Assembly: GCA_031411655.1 (NCBI GenBank)
Contig: JANOBM010000296.1
Location: forward strand, 1-20,975
From: UBA6163 sp031411655
GTDB taxonomy: Bacteria; Planctomycetota; Planctomycetia; Pirellulales; Pirellulaceae
Direction of reading: 5' to 3'
DNA length: 20,975 nt
Below the pieces are notes generated by a model. The model had not been told where the DNA came from and did not search any database. It saw nothing but the letters and a program-made list of their open reading frames with translations. Shown piece after piece: positions 1 through 7,785 of this stretch. The stretch's first letter is position 1, and every line of letters begins with the position of its first letter. The translations under genes were made by a program, and so were the position numbers.

Positions 1-122
1 CAGAGCCAGGTCAGCCAGAGCCAGGTCAGCCAGAGCCAGGTCAGCCAGAGCCAGGTCAGCCAGAGCCAGGTCAGCCAGAGCCAGGTCAGCCAGAACCAGG
101 TCAGCCAGAACCAGGTCAGCCA
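1..122 (+). repeat. 15-bp in-frame tandem repeat encoding (EPGQP)n
   Basis: Eight consecutive 15-bp units (CAGAGCCAGGTCAGC) fill positions 1-120 and continue past the left edge of the window. Read in the frame of the surrounding gene, each unit gives Glu-Pro-Gly-Gln-Pro. The first six visible units are identical; the last two differ only by a synonymous GAG to GAA change. The array ends in EPSKK. The unit length is a multiple of three, so changes in copy number keep the frame. It is a protein-coding minisatellite, not a CRISPR array. Confidence 0.95.
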
Positions 123-701
123 GAGCCTTCGAAAAAATCGCCCTCACCGCCGGCGTCCTCACAAGTTGGCGGTGAGCCTCTCAGCCCGGAACGCCAAGAG
201 CTCCAAGCTCAGCAAGCTGAACTTTCGGAGCAGCTTGAAAACGCTGAGGAAGCATTGGCGGCAGACCAAGCGATCTTGGATCAGCTGATCGAGAGTCTTG
301 CTGCGCAATTGCCAGAGGAGTCTTCGAGTGAGATGACACCGGAAAAATCGGCTCAACTTCAAGAATTACTAAACGCAGAGACGACGCAAGAAGCCCTTGA
401 GATGTTCCGTCGGCTTGAACAGATGTTGAATCAAACGAATCAACCGACCCAGCCCTCGAATCAACCTCCCACTCCCAGCCAGGCAGAACCGAAGCCAGAA
501 ATCACAGAGATTGGCGCTGTTGATGCCATCTTGGTGGAGCTCAATGATTTCGATTTGAACGCTCGCACCGTGATCATGAAAATGCAGCCTCGGGAGAGAG
601 AAGACTTGCTGCAAGGATTGAAGGAGGAGGGACCCGAAGGGTATCGAACGTTCATTCGAGACTACTTCCGGCGACTCACCAAGGTCCAGTCGGCGAAATA
701 A
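3..701 (+). CDS. C-terminal part of a large EPGQP-repeat, coiled-coil protein (5' end outside window)
   Basis: The reading frame is open from the first complete codon at position 3 to TAA at 699-701, so the gene starts before the window. The visible part opens with eight EPGQP pentapeptides. A Ser/Pro-rich linker follows, then a long Gln/Glu/Leu-rich helical stretch (about residues 55-135 of the visible part), a second Pro/Gln linker, and a compact C-terminal block containing REREDLLQGLKEEGPEGYR and FIRDYFRRLT. I recall similar C-terminal blocks at the ends of large planctomycete proteins, some with DUF4175-like membrane regions, that sit beside VWA genes; that assignment is from memory and tentative. 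The VWA gene starts 38 bp downstream on the same strand, so co-transcription is likely. A TTG at 255 could start a shorter product, but the open frame and helical sequence upstream argue against it. Function unknown. Confidence 0.75.
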   Translation, partial: EPGQPEPGQPEPGQPEPGQPEPGQPEPGQPEPGQPEPGQPEPSKKSPSPPASSQVGGEPLSPERQELQAQQAELSEQLENAEEALAADQAILDQLIESLAAQLPEESSSEMTPEKSAQLQELLNAETTQEALEMFRRLEQMLNQTNQPTQPSNQPPTPSQAEPKPEITEIGAVDAILVELNDFDLNARTVIMKMQPREREDLLQGLKEEGPEGYRTFIRDYFRRLTKVQSAK

Positions 702-739
702 GAGATCATCCCTGGTCGTTCGTAAACCGAAAAGCAAAT

Positions 740-3139
740 ATGGAATTCTTTCTTAAATCAATCGGTATCACCGACGAGGTGGTTGAGCATCTCGACAAAG
801 CGCAATTAGCGTTCCAACGTCCTGCAGTGTTGTGGATTGGACTCCTGTTATTAATGCCAGTGGGCTATTTCATCTACATTCGTCAACGGGAAAACTTAAG
901 TACGCTATCCCGCAATATCCGGTTTGCATTGACCGCTACTCGTGTCTTGGTCCTGGGAATCTTGATCGCGATTCTTGCGGGACCCTACCTAAAGATCGAC
1001 CACCAAATTACGAAGCGACCGATCTTTGCAATCTTGATAGACGAGTCGCAAAGCATGAAATTGCCCGCCGGTCCCTTTGCCTCGGAAGAGGAATGGGTCG
1101 CTGTTGCTGCATTGGACGCCAAGGATTCTAAACAAGCGGAACTGACGCCAGAGGTTCGGACGGTCCTTGCGCAGCGTTCAAGATCGGATATTGCGCAGTC
1201 GCTTGTTCGGCACGCTGAAGAATCGCTCTTGAAACCAATGCGTGAAAAAAACGATATCCGCTTCTACCATTTCGCGAGAGCCTCCCATGCGTTCGCTCCC
1301 GGGGCCGACATGGCGCAGACGGTTGAACAGGAATCGGTTGGCACTGACACGGCGTCGCATCTGGGTGACGTGGTACAACATGTTCTTGATGAAGCCGCCG
1401 GACAACAGGTTGCGGCGATATTGTTGCTTTCGGATGGTCAGAATACCGGAGGAACCTCTCCGGTGCAGGCTGCGCGAGCCGCTGCTGACGTGGGGACGAA
1501 GATCTTCGCCGCTCCACTTGGCGCTGTCGAGCGTTTGCCTGACCTGTCAATCGTTGACGTGTACACGTCGGGCCTCGTGGCGATAGGGGATGTCGTGTCC
1601 GTGCATGTGACGGTGGAATCACACGGCTTTGACGGACGCCCTGTTATCGTCGAGCTGAAGGATGGCGACGAGGTACTTGCGACGCAGGAAGTCACCGCGC
1701 GCGATGCGGAGCACCAGCACGTTGAGCTAACCTTCGAAGCCAAGAAAGCCGGACCGCGGTACCTGACGATAAACATTCCTGCGCAGGCCGAAGAGGTTGA
1801 ACAGTTGAGGGCCAACAACGCCGATTCCGCCTTGGTACGCATCAGCGAGGAAAAGATTCGAGTGTTATTAATCGACGGATCACCACGATGGGATTTTCGT
1901 TTCATCAAAAATGCAATTCGCCGCGATAGTGGACTAGCGGGGCGCAGCGAAGAAATGCCGGATGTGATCGTCGAAACTGAATGGCGAAGATTGCCAGCGG
2001 ATCAGCAGGCAGCGGCGATCGCTAAGACGGTCGATGAGCTCGCCGAATACCACACGATTATTTTGGGTGACGTTTCGCCCTCACTGTTGACGCCTGAGTT
2101 ATTGGGCCTTCTTACCCAGGCCATTCGTGATCGCGGCGTCGGGTTGATCGTTGAAGCGGGGACGCAATCCATGCCCCATCGCTTTGACGCCAATTTGCAG
2201 GAGTTGCTTCCGGTGCGAATGCGCCCATCGGTTGGTGGGGTGGAAGCGCCTGTTTACGAACCCTATGAAATCCAGGTTACCGCCGATGGGCTGGTCCATG
2301 AGACGATGCGATTGTACGACGATCCAGGGCGAAACAACCGGGTCTGGAGTGGTATGCCTCCGTTCTACTGGTGTGCCGCGGCAGAGCAACTCGCGCCGGC
2401 CGCGACGGCGCTCGCCTGGAATCCAAAGCTTGAAGGACGATTCGGCAAAACACCGTTGATTGCTTATCACTACGCGGGAGAAGGAAAGGTTCTGTTCATC
2501 GGGACCGACTCGACCTGGGCATGGCGTCAAAACGTTGGCGATCGTTTCTTTTATAAGTTTTGGGGGCAAGCGATTCGGTTTGTCGCAAGGCGTGACGTTG
2601 CGCCGGGGAACAAGAGCTTCATTGATGTTCGGCCGGTGCGCGCTCAGCCAGGCGAAAAAGCTAAAATCGAACTGATGGCTTTCGACAATGATGGTGAACC
2701 CCTGAGGACTCCCACGCGAGAAATCGCGGTTTTGATACCGGGCTCAAGGCAAACGATTGAACTGCTGGCCGACAAAACCAAAGCAGGGCTCTACACAGGT
2801 AACTTCGTTCCTCAGCAAACCGGCGTTCATCGCTTGGCGTATCAGCCGCCGGATAGCGGTGAGGTCGTGGAGGCGACGGTCCAAGTTCTCACAGCCCCAG
2901 AAGAATTCCGTCATCCGAATGTGAATCGCCCGACGTTAGAGTTGCTCGCCAGCGCAACGGGTGGGGAAGTATTGAAGCTTTCAGAAATCGATTCGATCGC
3001 AGGCAAGATCGAAGGCAAGGTGGAACTAAAGTCGCTGCACCGCGAGGCGACGCTTTGGGATAACTGGTTGACGTTGGCAATTCTAATCGGCGTGTATTCC
3101 CTCGATGTTGGCATTCGGCGTGTGATGGGTTTGGTATAG
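740..3139 (+). CDS. Membrane-anchored VWA domain protein with GATase1-like domain (BatA/aerotolerance-like)
   Basis: This 799-residue protein has two N-terminal membrane helices (about residues 28-46 and 67-82), a VWA domain and a C-terminal membrane helix (about 776-795). The VWA metal site is visible as D101-E-S103-Q-S105, with a Thr-rich segment near 202-204 and LLLSDGQ containing D232. From about residue 371 (VLLIDGSPRWDFRFIKNAIRR) it continues into a class I glutamine-amidotransferase-like fold. At the expected nucleophile elbow it reads LIVEAGTQSMPH with no cysteine, so this domain is probably non-catalytic. This layout is common in planctomycete gene clusters related to the Bat/aerotolerance type, where MoxR ATPases and DUF58 proteins usually lie nearby; those would be upstream of the window. 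The substrate is unknown. The start ATG has no clear Shine-Dalgarno sequence. The next gene begins 35 bp after the stop. Confidence 0.85.
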   Translation: MEFFLKSIGITDEVVEHLDKAQLAFQRPAVLWIGLLLLMPVGYFIYIRQRENLSTLSRNIRFALTATRVLVLGILIAILAGPYLKIDHQITKRPIFAILIDESQSMKLPAGPFASEEEWVAVAALDAKDSKQAELTPEVRTVLAQRSRSDIAQSLVRHAEESLLKPMREKNDIRFYHFARASHAFAPGADMAQTVEQESVGTDTASHLGDVVQHVLDEAAGQQVAAILLLSDGQNTGGTSPVQAARAAADVGTKIFAAPLGAVERLPDLSIVDVYTSGLVAIGDVVSVHVTVESHGFDGRPVIVELKDGDEVLATQEVTARDAEHQHVELTFEAKKAGPRYLTINIPAQAEEVEQLRANNADSALVRISEEKIRVLLIDGSPRWDFRFIKNAIRRDSGLAGRSEEMPDVIVETEWRRLPADQQAAAIAKTVDELAEYHTIILGDVSPSLLTPELLGLLTQAIRDRGVGLIVEAGTQSMPHRFDANLQELLPVRMRPSVGGVEAPVYEPYEIQVTADGLVHETMRLYDDPGRNNRVWSGMPPFYWCAAAEQLAPAATALAWNPKLEGRFGKTPLIAYHYAGEGKVLFIGTDSTWAWRQNVGDRFFYKFWGQAIRFVARRDVAPGNKSFIDVRPVRAQPGEKAKIELMAFDNDGEPLRTPTREIAVLIPGSRQTIELLADKTKAGLYTGNFVPQQTGVHRLAYQPPDSGEVVEATVQVLTAPEEFRHPNVNRPTLELLASATGGEVLKLSEIDSIAGKIEGKVELKSLHREATLWDNWLTLAILIGVYSLDVGIRRVMGLV

Positions 3140-3174
3140 CAATCAATGCACGGGCGCGGACTGAAGACTACCTC

Positions 3175-4266
3175 ATGACCAAGAGTTTGGCGATGCGATT
3201 TTTACCGTTCCATTCGTGCCTTTGGATCGTCTGGACAGGTTTGTACGGGGGGACGCTCATTGCGGTTCGTCCTGGGTATTGCCAGGAAGGCAAAGCGACG
3301 TCAGCGGAGATCCTTACCAATGAAGCGATTATTGATCCGGTGACTGCGTCGGTCGATCGGTCGCTGGAGTACTTAGCGAAGCAACAGCGTTCCGATGGCG
3401 CATGGGATGGGAATAATGCTCCCAATGCACTTGCATTACTCGCGTTCATGGGGCGCGGACATGTGCCCGGACGTGGCCCTTATCGCGATGTGCTAGAGAA
3501 GGGAAAGCGATTCATCCTTCGAACGCAGAATAGTGACGGCGTCTTCGTTCCACAGCGGGCCGCTGGCTCAGGGCCGATGTACCAACAGGGCCTGGCAACC
3601 CTTGCTTTAGCCGAAATGTACGGCATGGACCCAGATCCCGAGTTGGAGGTTGCACTCAGAAAGGCGGTCGACTTGCTCGTCCGATGCCAATCCGACAAAG
3701 GTGGCTGGCGATATCAGCCGCAAAAGTCCGATGAGGATTTAAGCGTTACAGTGATGCAGATCGTTGCACTGCGTGCGGCCAACAATGCCGAAATACCGGT
3801 GCCCGAACAAACCATCGAGAAGGCCGCCGCCTACGTCAAATCCTGTTCGGACAATGCGGGTGGCTATGGATACCAAGGACCCTCGCGCAAGGCTCCTACC
3901 ACGGCCGCAGGGACTGTGTCACTTCAATTACTGGGGCATCATGAGGACGACACCATTCCCGGTGCCTTGGACTACCTTGCCACTTTGCCTGTTGAATGGG
4001 GCAATGGCGGTGGGATCGATTACTACTTCTACTTTCACTACTATGCCATGCAAGCCAACTATCAGGCCGGTGGCAAATACTGGGCCAGCTGGCATCCGCG
4101 AGTTCGTGAACTGTTTCTCAGCAGACAAAACGCGAACGGAAGCTGGGATATGCCAGGCGGTTCGGAGGGCGAGAATGTTGTCGGTCCAAACAAAATTTAC
4201 TGGACGAGTATGGCGACGCTTGTTCTTGAAGTTTACATGCACTTCCTACCTGCATACCAACGGTAA
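3175..4266 (+). CDS. Secreted prenyltransferase/squalene-oxidase-repeat (terpenoid cyclase fold) protein
   Basis: A 363-residue protein with a hydrophobic N-terminal export signal (about residues 9-36, ending near GYCQEG) and an alpha/alpha-barrel with QW-like repeats: QRSDGAW (about 70), QNSDGVF (about 117), QSDKGGW (about 171), SDNAGGYGY (about 224) and QNANGSW (about 317). These mark the squalene cyclase/prenyltransferase superfamily. The DxDD acid motif of true squalene-hopene cyclases is absent; the corresponding region reads SDEDLSVTVMQIVAL. With export as well, hopanoid synthesis is unlikely, and a binding or structural role outside the cytoplasm is more plausible (inference). It lies 35 bp after the VWA gene on the same strand, probably the last gene of that operon. 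A second ATG at 3193, with AAGAG seven bases upstream, is an alternative start that still keeps a signal peptide. Confidence 0.82.
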   Translation: MTKSLAMRFLPFHSCLWIVWTGLYGGTLIAVRPGYCQEGKATSAEILTNEAIIDPVTASVDRSLEYLAKQQRSDGAWDGNNAPNALALLAFMGRGHVPGRGPYRDVLEKGKRFILRTQNSDGVFVPQRAAGSGPMYQQGLATLALAEMYGMDPDPELEVALRKAVDLLVRCQSDKGGWRYQPQKSDEDLSVTVMQIVALRAANNAEIPVPEQTIEKAAAYVKSCSDNAGGYGYQGPSRKAPTTAAGTVSLQLLGHHEDDTIPGALDYLATLPVEWGNGGGIDYYFYFHYYAMQANYQAGGKYWASWHPRVRELFLSRQNANGSWDMPGGSEGENVVGPNKIYWTSMATLVLEVYMHFLPAYQR

Positions 4267-4300
4267 GCAACACGGCGTCGTCATCAGGTTCCTCCTCCAA

Positions 4301-4316
4301 TAAGGCATTTGCCTTA
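4301..4316. terminator. Small hairpin between convergent genes (weak)
   Basis: The 91-bp gap between the cyclase-fold gene (plus) and radC (minus) contains TAAGGC-ATTT-GCCTTA, a perfect 6-bp stem with a 4-base loop. Position between two convergent stop codons suits a terminator for either side, but there is no T-tract next to the stem on either strand, so this is only a candidate. Confidence 0.25.
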
Positions 4317-4357
4317 CCGGGAAAAAGGTTCAACCAATTGTTCTTCGGAAAATAGGT

Positions 4358-5314
4358 TTAAGTGCAATCTGCCAAGCTCACGGCACGGTGTTTACCGACC
4401 ACGACGTGGTCAAGCACCTTGATGCCGATGATATCTCCAGCTCGCTTGAGTCGATCGGTAACGGCACGATCTTCGGAGCTAGGCGTGGGGTCGCCAGACG
4501 GATGGTTGTGGACCAGCAGGACGGATGCCGCCGAGTCGCGAATCGCTGGCCTGAATACCTCTCGCGGATGAACGAGACTGGCATCGAGCGTTCCAACGGT
4601 GATTTGATGTCGGGCGATAGGTTGAAGTTTGGTGTCAACCGTGACGATGTGGAACTCCTCCTGGCATCCATCGATCGCCAAGCGTGAGAAATGCCTTAGG
4701 CAATAATCGATGGCCGCCTTCGTACTGATGATTTTTTCAGTCGGCATTCCATGTGCGACCATCGTTTCAGCGACCCTTCGCCCCAATTCGATCCCAGCCA
4801 TGATCTGGCAAAAAGCTACTTCGGAAACGGCGGAGCTGATCCGCTTCAGTTCGCTGGGCGACATCGTGCGAAGGTGATCGATGCGATCGCCAAAGTGATT
4901 CGCGATCCGCTGGCCAGCCTGGACCGCGGATTCTCCTTTGCGTCCCGATCGAATCAAGATCGCGATCAATTCGGCCGTTCGTAGGCGATCAGCTCCGTCG
5001 ACAATCAAGCGTTCTCGAGGCCGATCTTCTTTCGGAGTTTGAGTGACTTGATCACCCGCGAACTGCCGGTCGATCCAATGGGAAGGAGTGAACTCTTGAT
5101 CCCCTCGCCAAGCAAACTTTGTCTTGCTATCGACTCGAACCGTCTCCAGCACTCCGTCTTGCATCAGTTGTTTGATCACGGCCGTGACGAAAGCTGGCAA
5201 GGCCTCGTGGCACTGCTCTTGTATTTCTTGCTTCGAAAACTCTTTCCGTGAGCCAATCAGTCCAAGTACTTCTTCAAATTTTGAGCGTCGCTGCTGATCG
5301 GCGCGAGTTGGCAT
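4358..5314 (-). CDS. radC: RadC-family JAMM-domain protein with extra N-terminal winged-helix-like segment
   Basis: A 318-residue protein, longer than the usual RadC of about 225. Standard RadC sequence begins near residue 94 (PKEDRPRERLI) and includes TAELIAILIRSGRKGES. The C-terminal JAMM/MPN domain has GTLDASLVHPREVF and the metal motif HNHPSGDPTPSSED (H269, H271, S279, D282), with an acidic residue at 219/220. The helix-hairpin-helix region (about 145-180) reads LKRISSAVSEVAFCQIMAGIELGRR and lacks the Gly-x-Gly turn usual there. Residues about 10-70 look like a winged helix (EVLGLIGSRKEFSKQEIQEQ, then VIKQLMQDGVLETVRVD, then FAWRG). Despite the historical name, RadC's repair role is not established. 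It starts 9 bp after the rdgB stop, so the two are almost certainly co-transcribed. No Shine-Dalgarno sequence is visible, and translation may rely on coupling. Confidence 0.92.
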   Translation of the reverse strand: MPTRADQQRRSKFEEVLGLIGSRKEFSKQEIQEQCHEALPAFVTAVIKQLMQDGVLETVRVDSKTKFAWRGDQEFTPSHWIDRQFAGDQVTQTPKEDRPRERLIVDGADRLRTAELIAILIRSGRKGESAVQAGQRIANHFGDRIDHLRTMSPSELKRISSAVSEVAFCQIMAGIELGRRVAETMVAHGMPTEKIISTKAAIDYCLRHFSRLAIDGCQEEFHIVTVDTKLQPIARHQITVGTLDASLVHPREVFRPAIRDSAASVLLVHNHPSGDPTPSSEDRAVTDRLKRAGDIIGIKVLDHVVVGKHRAVSLADCT

Positions 5315-5323
5315 CGGAGGTAA

Positions 5324-5938
5324 TTAGAATTCTGGGGAATGCTGAATGAGGCGCACCAACGGCGGTACGAGTTCGCGGAGGGCACGCGAGCGGTGACTCA
5401 GTTCATTTTTCACTTCGGAGCCTAGCTGTGCGAAGGTGAGCTGGTACCGAGGGATGATGAAAAGAGGATCGTAACCGAAACCGTCAGTCCCCGAGGGCTC
5501 CATCGCAATAACGCCACTGCATTTTCCAGTCGACTCAAGAACCACGTTTCCACGCGGGTCGGAAACGGCGATATGGCAGGTGAAAAAGGCCCCGCGGCGA
5601 TCCGTAGGCACCCCGATGAGCTCTTGGAGCAATAGTTGATTGTTGGCCTCGTCATCACCATGCTTGCCGGCGTAGCGAGCCGACAGAACACCGGGCCGGC
5701 CATCCAAAGCATCGACGGACAGACCGCTGTCTTCGGCCAATACCCATTGGCCCAAGTGCTTTGCCTGTTCAGTGGCCTTGAGCCGGGCGTTTTCCCCAAA
5801 CGTCTGCCCGGTTTCTTCGACATCGATTGCCGATTCGAGGTCTCTCAACGCGAGCAGCCGAACACCTTCGATCGGTAACATCGCTCGGAGCTCAGTGATC
5901 TTGTGACGATTACCAGTTCCGAGAACGAGTTCAAACAT
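5324..5938 (-). CDS. rdgB: RdgB/HAM1 non-canonical purine NTP pyrophosphatase
   Basis: A 204-residue protein, the normal length for the family. It hydrolyses dITP, ITP, dXTP and XTP to the monophosphate and pyrophosphate, keeping deaminated purines out of DNA and RNA in the cytoplasm. Family motifs appear in order: LGTGNRHKITEL near the N-terminus (the TGNxxKxxE substrate/metal loop), VLAEDSGLSVDALDGRPGV with SARYAG (catalytic acidic residues), GTDGFGYDPLFIIP (base recognition) and NELSHRSRALREL (the SHR motif). The start directly precedes the conserved first strand, and no upstream extension is needed. It lies 17 bp after the SPOR-like gene and 9 bp before radC on the same strand, so it is probably part of a short operon. 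Confidence 0.95.
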   Translation of the reverse strand: MFELVLGTGNRHKITELRAMLPIEGVRLLALRDLESAIDVEETGQTFGENARLKATEQAKHLGQWVLAEDSGLSVDALDGRPGVLSARYAGKHGDDEANNQLLLQELIGVPTDRRGAFFTCHIAVSDPRGNVVLESTGKCSGVIAMEPSGTDGFGYDPLFIIPRYQLTFAQLGSEVKNELSHRSRALRELVPPLVRLIQHSPEF

Positions 5939-5955
5939 GATCGTTAAGTTCGAGG

Positions 5956-7086
5956 TTACTTCATTCCAAGCTTGCCGATGAATAGGCTACGCTTGGACTT
6001 CTTTGGGACAGCGATGGGAGTGGGACTCACATCATACGGAATCATCGCGACATGGTTAGCGGCGACCCCGGGACCAAACTTTGTGGGCTGCGATTGGTTG
6101 CCAGCGCAGTGAGTTTGCATCACCTGACGGATTGCAGGATCATACTCGAAATTACCGTTAGGAAGCTGCTGTCCGAGAGACTCAAAACTTCCGATCGTTA
6201 CCAGACTGCGGGTTCGGTCGTGGAACTGATATGCGTCGACGCCCTGTTTTCGTAATTCGCGAACCATCTTGTCCGCGTCCGTGGCACATTCGTCCATGCG
6301 CGTGCTGCTGGGCTCAAATTCTTTGTCTCGCTTGCCATCGACGATGGTGCCCAGGCCGGCAAATGTACGGACGACAACGGTGTATCGTCCACGGTTCTCG
6401 AGCAGACTGTGGTCGACCTGATCATTGAGTTCCATGACAAAAGAATCGACTTCGGGAGCGCTGAAAAACTCTTCAGGCAACATGGGATTCGTCGTTGCAA
6501 ATGCGTTCGCGAGCGGTCCTGCTTCAGTTTTCCCAGTCCGTTTCATCAGCGTCTTTTGCAATCGCTGCACGGCAGCGAGAGGATTGTCCTTCTTAGGGGT
6601 TTCTGCAACCGATTCATCGGTTGATGGCTCACTTATCGATTTCGGCTTCGCCTCTTTGAGGCGTTTGAGATCTTTAATCAACTGAGGATGGTCGACTGAG
6701 TCGTATTCACCGACTAGTACTGCGTAGGCTTCATACTTTGCCTGATTGGCATAGCGCACCGTGCGGCCGGTCGGCGTCTGCTGCTTGAGTTTGCCGCCGA
6801 AATCAAAGTTTTCCTCATGAATGAACGCAGGCAGACCGTAATCTTTGCTCAGTTCATCGGCCAACGCCTGGGCTTTCTGTTTGCCCTCCTCGCCGGCAAA
6901 AGAGGTTGCCAGGATCATCCAAGGACCATCCACCTCGGAGAGCTGACGTCCGCCACTTGCTGCCGCAGTGGGGTTAGTTTTGCCGAAGATCTTCATCAAT
7001 CCAGGTGGGGCGGATAGCGAGGGAATCGCAGGAATCGCCATGGCACCGACAACAAACAAGATCGAACGCAAGACAAAGGTTTTCAT
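5956..7086 (-). CDS. Exported protein with two SPOR-like segments, unknown function
   Basis: The start is set at ATG 7086, giving 376 residues: AAGGA lies five bases upstream and a signal peptide (MKTFVLRSILFVVGAMAIPA, cleavage near SLSA-PP) follows directly. In-frame ATGs at 7092, 7107 and 7170 add an unlikely N-terminal tail. Two stretches share a beta-alpha-beta pattern like SPOR domains: about residues 54-130 (PWMILATSFAG, a helix with KAQALADEL, then YAVLVGEYDS) and about 234-302 (YTVVVRTFAGLG, a helix with DADKMVRELRKQGVDAYQFHD, then SLVTIGSF). The shared -TFAG/-SFAG and -VTIGSF/-VLVGEY patterns suggest internal duplication. True SPOR domains bind glycan strands lacking stem peptides, but whether these do is unknown. 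A Lys/Ser-rich linker (about 140-190) separates them. Probably in the periplasm or envelope. Confidence 0.72.
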   Translation of the reverse strand: MKTFVLRSILFVVGAMAIPAIPSLSAPPGLMKIFGKTNPTAAASGGRQLSEVDGPWMILATSFAGEEGKQKAQALADELSKDYGLPAFIHEENFDFGGKLKQQTPTGRTVRYANQAKYEAYAVLVGEYDSVDHPQLIKDLKRLKEAKPKSISEPSTDESVAETPKKDNPLAAVQRLQKTLMKRTGKTEAGPLANAFATTNPMLPEEFFSAPEVDSFVMELNDQVDHSLLENRGRYTVVVRTFAGLGTIVDGKRDKEFEPSSTRMDECATDADKMVRELRKQGVDAYQFHDRTRSLVTIGSFESLGQQLPNGNFEYDPAIRQVMQTHCAGNQSQPTKFGPGVAANHVAMIPYDVSPTPIAVPKKSKRSLFIGKLGMK

Positions 7087-7127
7087 CGCCATCCTTGGCT
7101 CCGACATCAGGTGAGAACGCTGGTTGC

Positions 7128-7179
7128 CGGCACGAAAAACCGGTCGGCACGGGGGAGCATAGCAAAACACATCGTGCCG
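7128..7179 (-). promoter_or_regulatory. Three CGGCACG boxes upstream of the SPOR-like gene (possible operator)
   Basis: CGGCACG occurs at 7128-7134 and 7145-7151, and its reverse complement CGTGCCG at 7173-7179. All lie 42-93 bp upstream of the chosen start at 7086. The last two form a perfect 7-bp inverted repeat with a 21-base spacer. The spacing suits a transcription-factor site or a leader stem-loop, but no factor can be named and no convincing -35/-10 pair was seen. Confidence 0.3.
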
Positions 7180-7231
7180 TCGAAAGAGGTTTTCTTGTTA
7201 GGTTTTAACTCGCCCTTTCATCCTAACGGAA

Positions 7232-7765
7232 TCAAGGTTCGGTTGGCTTGACGGGCGTTAAAAGAACCAGCTGGTAGAACTGAAGCTCGAGCCATCGCCC
7301 GAATTTGTACCCCGCATCCTTGATGCTGGCACAGTGGCTGAAGCCCAGTTTTTTGTGGAGCGCAATGCTCGCTTGGTTCAAACCATCGATGCCACCAATC
7401 AGGGTGTGATAATTTTGTTCAGCGGCGCGTTCGATCAAACTTTGGAGCAAGACTTTCCCGATCCCCTGTCCTCGAGATTTCGCATCGACGTAGACGCTGT
7501 GTTCGACCGAGTATTTGTATGCCGCCCAAGCGCGGAACGGCCCATACGTTGCAAATCCGAGTAGATTCCCGTCGGTGTCTTCAACACCGATGACCGGATA
7601 CCCCTTTTCGACCTTCATCTGGAACCAATCTTCCATGGTTTTCATCGACCGCGGTTCGTAGTCGTAAACCGCAGTCGAGTGAACAATTGCGTCGTTCAAA
7701 ATCGATCGAATCCCCTCAACGTGTTCAGGTCCACAGGAGATAGGGGCATAAGGCAATCGAATCAT
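7232..7765 (-). CDS. GNAT-family N-acetyltransferase (phosphinothricin acetyltransferase-like)
   Basis: A 177-residue single-domain GNAT protein. It has the acetyl-CoA binding motif A in HSVYVDAKSRGQGIGKVLLQ (R/Q-x-x-G-x-G/A pattern as RGQGIG) and the later NQASIALHKKLGFSHC block. Early segments ILNDAIVHSTAVYDYEP and GFATYGPFRAWAAYKYSVEH resemble the PAT/MddA branch, which acetylates small amines such as phosphinothricin or methionine sulfone analogues; the real substrate here cannot be read from the sequence. The start is supported by AGGA seven bases upstream. It follows the CMD-like gene by 20 bp on the same strand and may share its transcript. Cytoplasmic. Confidence 0.88.
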   Translation of the reverse strand: MIRLPYAPISCGPEHVEGIRSILNDAIVHSTAVYDYEPRSMKTMEDWFQMKVEKGYPVIGVEDTDGNLLGFATYGPFRAWAAYKYSVEHSVYVDAKSRGQGIGKVLLQSLIERAAEQNYHTLIGGIDGLNQASIALHKKLGFSHCASIKDAGYKFGRWLELQFYQLVLLTPVKPTEP

Positions 7766-7785
7766 TGGGTCATCCTAACTATCGC

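Noticed and set aside
1..122. Regular direct repeats suggesting a CRISPR array
   Set aside because: Units are 15 bp with no spacers and are in frame with a coding sequence; they encode a pentapeptide repeat.
1128..1622. Long minus-strand frames inside the VWA gene
   Set aside because: They are shadows of a clearly recognisable gene on the other strand, with Arg/Pro/Ser-rich random composition.
3175..4266. Squalene-hopene cyclase for hopanoid synthesis
   Set aside because: It is about half the usual length, has a signal peptide and lacks the DxDD motif.
7190..7225. GTTAGG/CCTAAC inverted repeat as a terminator after the GNAT gene
   Set aside because: A 19-base loop and no T-tract on the minus strand; not convincing as a terminator.
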